Positions 5,383 to 9,458 of a DNA stretch of 9,458 nucleotides are shown here, in pieces. Numbering within the stretch: position 1 is the first letter of the stretch; every line of letters begins with the position of its first letter. The stretch is taken from contig DQVY01000248.1 in NCBI GenBank assembly GCA_015661535.1, positions 1 through 9,458 of the forward strand, given 5' to 3'. A program made the translations under genes and the position numbers. The notes beneath the pieces were generated by a model. That model was given only the letters and a program-made list of their open reading frames with translations. It did not search any database and was not told the origin of the DNA. The DNA comes from Sulfurovum sp. GTDB lineage: Bacteria > Campylobacterota > Campylobacteria > Campylobacterales > Sulfurovaceae.

Positions 5383-7482
5383 ATGGTAAGCATGCCTACG
5401 CTTCACGGCAGTGACTGTGAAGCAAAACGAAAAGAGATCAAAGCATATTTTCAGTATTGTTATAAACGCTACGAGTCACTTTTTACATTGGTTTCAAATG
5501 ACAAAGCCTACTTCCAAAAAGCAGACCCTCTGCGGCACCCCATTATTTTCTACTATGGGCACACTGCCACTTTTTTCATAAACAAATTAAAACTTGCCAA
5601 GATCATAGATACACGTATAGACCCTCATCTTGAGTCTATTTTTGCTGTAGGTGTAGATGAAATGTCTTGGGATGACTTGAATGAGAAACATTATGAGTGG
5701 CCGACATTGGCGCAGACACAAGAGTATCGTAATGATGTTTACAGACTAGTTTCTGAACTGATCGACAGACTTCCTCTCACTTTGCCTATCCAGGAGACAT
5801 CTCCATGGTGGGTGATCTTGATGGGTATTGAACACGAAAATATTCACCTGGAAACCTCTTCTGTACTTATTCGTCAATTGCCTTTTGCATGGGTGAAAGA
5901 AAATGAACAATGGGAAGTATGCACCCTTGTAGGGAATGCACCACAGAATGAGTTGGTGGAGGTCTCAAAAGCTCTGGTAACGCTTGGAAAAAATCATGAG
6001 GCACAACTTTTTGGTTGGGACAATGAATATGGCAAACATCAAGCAGAGATACCTGCATTTAAAGCAGCGAAGTATCTTACTTCCAATGCAGAATATCTTG
6101 AATTTATACAGGATGGCGGATACCAAAATAATGATCTCTGGTGTCAAGAAGGGCAGGAATGGAAAGCCTACACAAAGGCTGAATACCCTCTGTTCTGGAT
6201 ACGCTTCGAGGATGGGTATGGGTTAAGAACACTCAGCAGGGAAATACCTTTGCCGCTTAATTGGCCTGTAGAGGTAAACCACTTGGAAGCTGCTGCTTTT
6301 TGTCAATGGAAGAGTCAAAAAGAAAATAGAAATATTATCTTGCCTACAGAAGACGAATACAGTAGATTAAGAGATGTAAGCGGCATCGCATCTTATGCGG
6401 AGCGTATGCAGAAAAATGAAAGTCTTGCTAATATTAATTTAGAATTTTTTGCATCTTCCGGACCGGTAGACCATTGGAAACATGGGGATTTTTACGATGT
6501 GATAGGAAACGTATGGCAGTGGTCGCGTACACCTATGTATCCTTTTGAAGGATTTAAAGTGCATCCTGTGTATGATGATTTTACAGTGCCCACCTTTGAT
6601 GGGAAACATAATCTTATTAATGGCGGCTCATGGATATCCTGTGGGAATTTAGCCACACAAAAAAGCCGTTACGGTTTTAGAAGACATTTTTACCAGCATG
6701 CAGGGTTTAGATATATAGAAAGCAATTATGAGGAGAAAGTAGTGACAGATTATTATACAGCAGACAGTATCATTTCGCAGTATTGCCATTTTGGCTGGGG
6801 TGACAATAGGTTTGGGGTTGAAAATTACCCAGCCAAATGTGCAAGTATCGCTTTGGAAATGATGGAAGGGAAGCCTAAAAAAAGAGCGTTTGACATTGGT
6901 TGTGCCATAGGACGAAGTACCTTTGAACTTGCCCGTGGTTTTGACGAAGTAATAGGGGTAGACTTTTCTGCCCGTTTCATACAGGAAGCGGAAGTTTTGA
7001 AACAGAACGGGGTATTGCGCTACGCTGTGCCGACAGAGGGTGAATTAAGCAGCTTTCATGAAGTCAATCTTGCCAACTACAATTTAGAAAATGAACGCAA
7101 CAAAGTCTCCTTTTGGCAAGCGGATGCCTGTAATTTAAAACCGATATATAAAGACTTCGATCTTATTTTTGCAGGCAATCTCATAGACAGACTGTACGAC
7201 CCCAAGAAGTTTCTGGATTCACTTGCAGGCAGGCTGAATGAGGGAGGCATGCTTATCCTTACTTCACCTTACACATGGCAGGAAGAGTCTACCCCTAAAG
7301 ACAAATGGATAGGCGGGTATAAACGTGATGGTGAAAATGTCACAACCCTGCAGGGACTTGAAGAGATATTGGGGCAAGACTTTACCTTGATGGATACCAA
7401 AGATGTTCCTTTTGTCATTCAGGAAACGGCACGTAAACACCAGCATACAGTAGCACAAATAAGTATTTGGGAAAAGAAATAA
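5383..7482 (+). CDS. ovoA: 5-histidylcysteine sulfoxide synthase / thiohistidine methyltransferase OvoA
   Basis: Non-heme iron enzyme that couples cysteine to C5 of histidine with O2, giving 5-histidylcysteine sulfoxide. Its methyltransferase domain later N-methylates 5-thiohistidine to ovothiol A. The 699 residues show the full three-domain OvoA layout. A DinB-like domain (about 15-170) carries likely iron ligands H60 in FYYGHTATFF and H151/H155 in HENIHLE (HxxxHxE). A sulfatase-modifying-factor (FGE-like) domain (about 205-447) has GNVWQWSRTP, NGGSWISCGN and RRHFYQHAGFRYIE. A class I SAM methyltransferase domain (about 465-699) has DIGCAIGRSTFELA (504-517) and VIGVDFSARFIQEA. The C-terminal domain and the ovoB partner distinguish it from the ergothioneine enzyme EgtB. 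ATG 5383 has AAAGGA before it and fits the usual N-terminus. Only one base separates its stop from ovoB. No key residue looks missing. Confidence 0.95.
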   Translation: MVSMPTLHGSDCEAKRKEIKAYFQYCYKRYESLFTLVSNDKAYFQKADPLRHPIIFYYGHTATFFINKLKLAKIIDTRIDPHLESIFAVGVDEMSWDDLNEKHYEWPTLAQTQEYRNDVYRLVSELIDRLPLTLPIQETSPWWVILMGIEHENIHLETSSVLIRQLPFAWVKENEQWEVCTLVGNAPQNELVEVSKALVTLGKNHEAQLFGWDNEYGKHQAEIPAFKAAKYLTSNAEYLEFIQDGGYQNNDLWCQEGQEWKAYTKAEYPLFWIRFEDGYGLRTLSREIPLPLNWPVEVNHLEAAAFCQWKSQKENRNIILPTEDEYSRLRDVSGIASYAERMQKNESLANINLEFFASSGPVDHWKHGDFYDVIGNVWQWSRTPMYPFEGFKVHPVYDDFTVPTFDGKHNLINGGSWISCGNLATQKSRYGFRRHFYQHAGFRYIESNYEEKVVTDYYTADSIISQYCHFGWGDNRFGVENYPAKCASIALEMMEGKPKKRAFDIGCAIGRSTFELARGFDEVIGVDFSARFIQEAEVLKQNGVLRYAVPTEGELSSFHEVNLANYNLENERNKVSFWQADACNLKPIYKDFDLIFAGNLIDRLYDPKKFLDSLAGRLNEGGMLILTSPYTWQEESTPKDKWIGGYKRDGENVTTLQGLEEILGQDFTLMDTKDVPFVIQETARKHQHTVAQISIWEKK

Positions 7483-7483
7483 G

Positions 7484-8653
7484 ATGACACAAACAACTAT
7501 GTTTGAAGCTGTAAACCGTCAAGGCACCTACACCACTAAATATGAGGATGCTGTTAAAAAGTTTGGTACAAATGACCTGCTTCCTTTATGGGTAGCAGAT
7601 ATGGATCTGGCTTCTCCTTCTTGTGTGCAGGAGGCTTTACAGCAAAGAGCCAAACATCCAATCTATGGTTACACTGTGTATCCGGAACGTTATTTTGATG
7701 CCATACACGCCTGGATGCAAAAACGTTTTGACTGGGAGATAGACAAAAAGTGGATCGTTCCCTGTTATGGTGTGGTACCTTCTATGACCTTTGCTATAAA
7801 AGCCTATTCTAATGAAGGCGATGGCATCGTGATACAGAGCCCTATATACCCGCCATTTGCCTCTTCTGTCAAAAGGAAAAAAAGAGTACTTCATGACAAT
7901 GTACTTGTAGAAAAGAATGGCCGCTATGAGATAGATTTTGAAGACCTCGAAGCAAAACTAAAAGTTTCTAAAATGTTCTTACTTTGCTCGCCGCACAACC
8001 CTACAGGAAGAGTATGGGATGAAGATGAGTTGGAGAAGATCATTGACCTCTGTTTGAAGTATGATGTGGTGATCGTTTCAGATGAGATACATGCAGATAT
8101 TGTGTATGAAAAAAAGCACCACAGCATAGCATGTTTTGAGAAGATAAAAACACAGAGTGTTGTTTTGACCGCACCTTCAAAAACGTTTAATGTAGCAGGT
8201 CTAAATACATCTTATGCCATAATACCTGATGACAAGCTGCGCAGACGTTTTTCTGTCATGCAGGATAAGTCTGGCATTACCAACGGCAATCCTTTTGGCA
8301 TAGAAGCACTGATGGCTGCCTACGAAGAGGGCGATGTTTGGTTAGAGGCATTAAAGCAGCATTTGGCAGACAATATAGCCTATGTGACAGACTTTTTAAA
8401 AATGAATACCCTGCCTATTGATACGATGAAAGTTGAGGCAACCTTTCTTATGTGGCTGGATTGTCGAAAAATGGGATTGACACAAGAGCAGTTAACGCAT
8501 TTTTTCATACATGACGCCAAATTGGGTTTAAATGACGGAAAAAGTTTTGGAGAAGCGGGAGAAGGCTTTATGCGTTTAAATGTGGGTACATCACGAGAAG
8601 TTCTAGAAGAGGCAATGCAAAGAGTATTAAATGCCTATAAGGGAAAAATTTGA
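7484..8653 (+). CDS. ovoB: PLP-dependent C-S lyase of the MalY/PatB family, probable OvoB
   Basis: Fold-type I PLP enzyme of 389 residues resembling PatB/MalY cystathionine beta-lyases. Visible family marks are LPLWVADMD (33-41), YGYTVYPE (61-68), SPHNPTGRVW (169-178), VSDEIHADIV (198-207), the PLP lysine K233 in TAPSKTFNVAGL, and the carboxylate-binding arginine R364 in FMRLNVGTS. The family normally cleaves C-S bonds of cysteine conjugates. Next to ovoA, one base apart, the natural substrate is very probably 5-histidylcysteine sulfoxide, giving 5-thiohistidine, the OvoB step. Sequence alone cannot exclude a general cystathionine or cysteine-S-conjugate lyase, so the symbol rests on context. 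ATG 7484 is preceded by GGGAAAAG within the end of ovoA. Its 3' end overlaps the dacB start by four bases. Confidence 0.88.
   Translation: MTQTTMFEAVNRQGTYTTKYEDAVKKFGTNDLLPLWVADMDLASPSCVQEALQQRAKHPIYGYTVYPERYFDAIHAWMQKRFDWEIDKKWIVPCYGVVPSMTFAIKAYSNEGDGIVIQSPIYPPFASSVKRKKRVLHDNVLVEKNGRYEIDFEDLEAKLKVSKMFLLCSPHNPTGRVWDEDELEKIIDLCLKYDVVIVSDEIHADIVYEKKHHSIACFEKIKTQSVVLTAPSKTFNVAGLNTSYAIIPDDKLRRRFSVMQDKSGITNGNPFGIEALMAAYEEGDVWLEALKQHLADNIAYVTDFLKMNTLPIDTMKVEATFLMWLDCRKMGLTQEQLTHFFIHDAKLGLNDGKSFGEAGEGFMRLNVGTSREVLEEAMQRVLNAYKGKI
8639..8652 (+). promoter_or_regulatory. Ribosome binding site and TTG start codon of dacB
   Basis: AAGGG at 8639-8643 stands 6 bases before TTG at 8650-8652, which overlaps the ovoB stop TGA (8651-8653) as TTGA. 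The frame from this TTG gives a typical signal peptide, MKYIVGLYFIASLWLYA. The first in-frame ATG (9139) lies far inside the conserved domain, so TTG is the only sensible start. The overlap implies translational coupling to ovoB. Confidence 0.8.
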
Positions 8654-9458
8654 AATATATTGTTGGACTCTATTTTATAGCATCTTTATGGCTTTATGCG
8701 CTGCCGCAAGCAATAGTTAACGAAATACGAAAGTCTGGTATTGCGCAAAAAGATGTCAGTATTTACATTAAAGAAGCAGGGAATGGCGGAAAAGTCATTG
8801 CCTCTTTGAATGCCAATAAAACACGTATCCCTGCCTCTGTTATCAAGGTATTGACAACCTACGCGGCTGTCTTGAAACTGGGTTTTGATTACCGTTGGCC
8901 TACAAAATTTTATACACGCGGCAGCATTAAAAAGGGTGTATTAAAAGGTGATCTGCTTGTGAAAGGCTTTGGTGATCCGACACTGGATGATAAAGATCTG
9001 GACAAGATCGTAACAAAGATAAAAGCCAAAGGCATACGTAAGATCACAGGGAACATAGTGATAGACAGAAGTTATTTTAAAGTAGGTACAAAAAATACTT
9101 CAGGTTTTGACAAGCATACCTACAGTGCGTATAATGCTATGCCCGATGCGATGATGTTCAATGAACGCATTAGTACAGTATGTGTCATACCCAACAAAAG
9201 ATCTGTATATAAAAAAAGTGCTGACGGCAGCTACAAAGTTGTGGATCAACTCAACTATGTCAATAAAGCATGTAAAGGAAGGTACTCTTGGCCAGGGGTG
9301 AATATCACACACGAAAATTCTGTACCTACTGTCATTTTAAAAGGGAGTATCTCTCAACGTTGCGGCAAACGAAATATATGTAATGTCTTGACCAAACCCT
9401 ATAAATCTTTTTATTATGCATTAAAAGAGAAGTTACGTGCCAAAGGTATACAGGTATC
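8650..9458 (+). CDS. dacB: D-alanyl-D-alanine carboxypeptidase/endopeptidase (PBP4 family), 3'-truncated by the window
   Basis: Periplasmic peptidoglycan hydrolase of the S13 / PBP4 family, which trims the terminal D-Ala or cuts D-Ala-mDAP cross-links. The first 269 residues are visible. A signal peptide (about 1-16) is followed by the start of the penicillin-binding fold. The SxxK motif is S63-V-I-K66 in RIPASVIKVLTTYAAV, carrying the nucleophilic serine and the general-base lysine. Family marks follow: DLLVKGFGDPTLDD (101-114), GNIVIDRSYF (134-143) and YNAMPDAMMFNE (161-172), as in the DacB-specific insert between SxxK and SxN. The SxN and KTG motifs would lie beyond the window. Translation starts at TTG, four bases overlapping ovoB, so it is probably transcribed with the ovo genes. 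A direct functional link to ovothiol is not evident. Confidence 0.9.
   Translation, partial: MKYIVGLYFIASLWLYALPQAIVNEIRKSGIAQKDVSIYIKEAGNGGKVIASLNANKTRIPASVIKVLTTYAAVLKLGFDYRWPTKFYTRGSIKKGVLKGDLLVKGFGDPTLDDKDLDKIVTKIKAKGIRKITGNIVIDRSYFKVGTKNTSGFDKHTYSAYNAMPDAMMFNERISTVCVIPNKRSVYKKSADGSYKVVDQLNYVNKACKGRYSWPGVNITHENSVPTVILKGSISQRCGKRNICNVLTKPYKSFYYALKEKLRAKGIQV

Noticed and set aside
5383..7482. Annotation of the iron enzyme as EgtB (ergothioneine pathway).
   Set aside because: It has a C-terminal SAM methyltransferase domain typical of OvoA, an OvoB-type lyase directly downstream, and no EgtD-like histidine trimethyltransferase nearby.
1..9458. CRISPR arrays, tRNA or rRNA genes, insertion sequences, toxin-antitoxin or phage-defence genes.
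   Set aside because: No spaced repeats, no cloverleaf, and no transposase or defence motifs were found on reading both strands; the gaps between genes are too short to hide them.

Overview
The window looks like a chromosomal segment from a Campylobacterota (epsilonproteobacterial) bacterium, most likely a free-living sulfur oxidiser of the Sulfurovum/Sulfurimonas type. This is inferred from the protein sequences, the AT-rich codon use, the tight gene packing and a DUF6394-type small membrane protein that I associate with this phylum. It was not confirmed by a database search.

Layout. (1) Positions 1-756 (+) hold the 3' part of a CHAD-like all-helical protein. It converges on, and overlaps by 18 bases, (2) lnt at 739-2088 (-), apolipoprotein N-acyltransferase. 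lnt carries three kinds of repeat inside its coding sequence: a heptanucleotide tandem repeat, a perfect 13-bp inverted repeat and a pair of GTCGAT palindromes. (3) Head to head with lnt, with only 12 bases between the start codons, lies the Sec accessory operon yajC-secD-secF (2101-4911, +), closed by a clear rho-independent terminator. (4) A TATAAT box directly behind that terminator appears to drive a small membrane protein of the DUF6394 type (4978-5316). (5) A short leader with a -10 box and operator-like inverted repeats precedes ovoA (5383-7482) and ovoB (7484-8653), which together encode ovothiol A biosynthesis. (6) dacB (8650 to the window end), a D-alanyl-D-alanine carboxypeptidase/endopeptidase of the PBP4 family, starts with TTG overlapping the ovoB stop codon and runs off the window.

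How the genes work together. YajC, SecD and SecF form the membrane complex that uses the proton gradient to help SecYEG export proteins. Lnt acts later on exported lipoproteins and DacB acts in the periplasm on peptidoglycan, so much of the window concerns the cell envelope. The ovothiol module is separate: OvoA joins cysteine to histidine as a sulfoxide, OvoB cleaves this to 5-thiohistidine, and the methyltransferase domain of OvoA N-methylates it to ovothiol A, a redox-active thiol.

I found no CRISPR array, tRNA, rRNA, insertion sequence or defence system. No intergenic stretch exceeds about 70 bases. I see no convincing wholly new system. The best leads are the complete ovothiol operon with its possible operator, and the cluster of repeats inside lnt.
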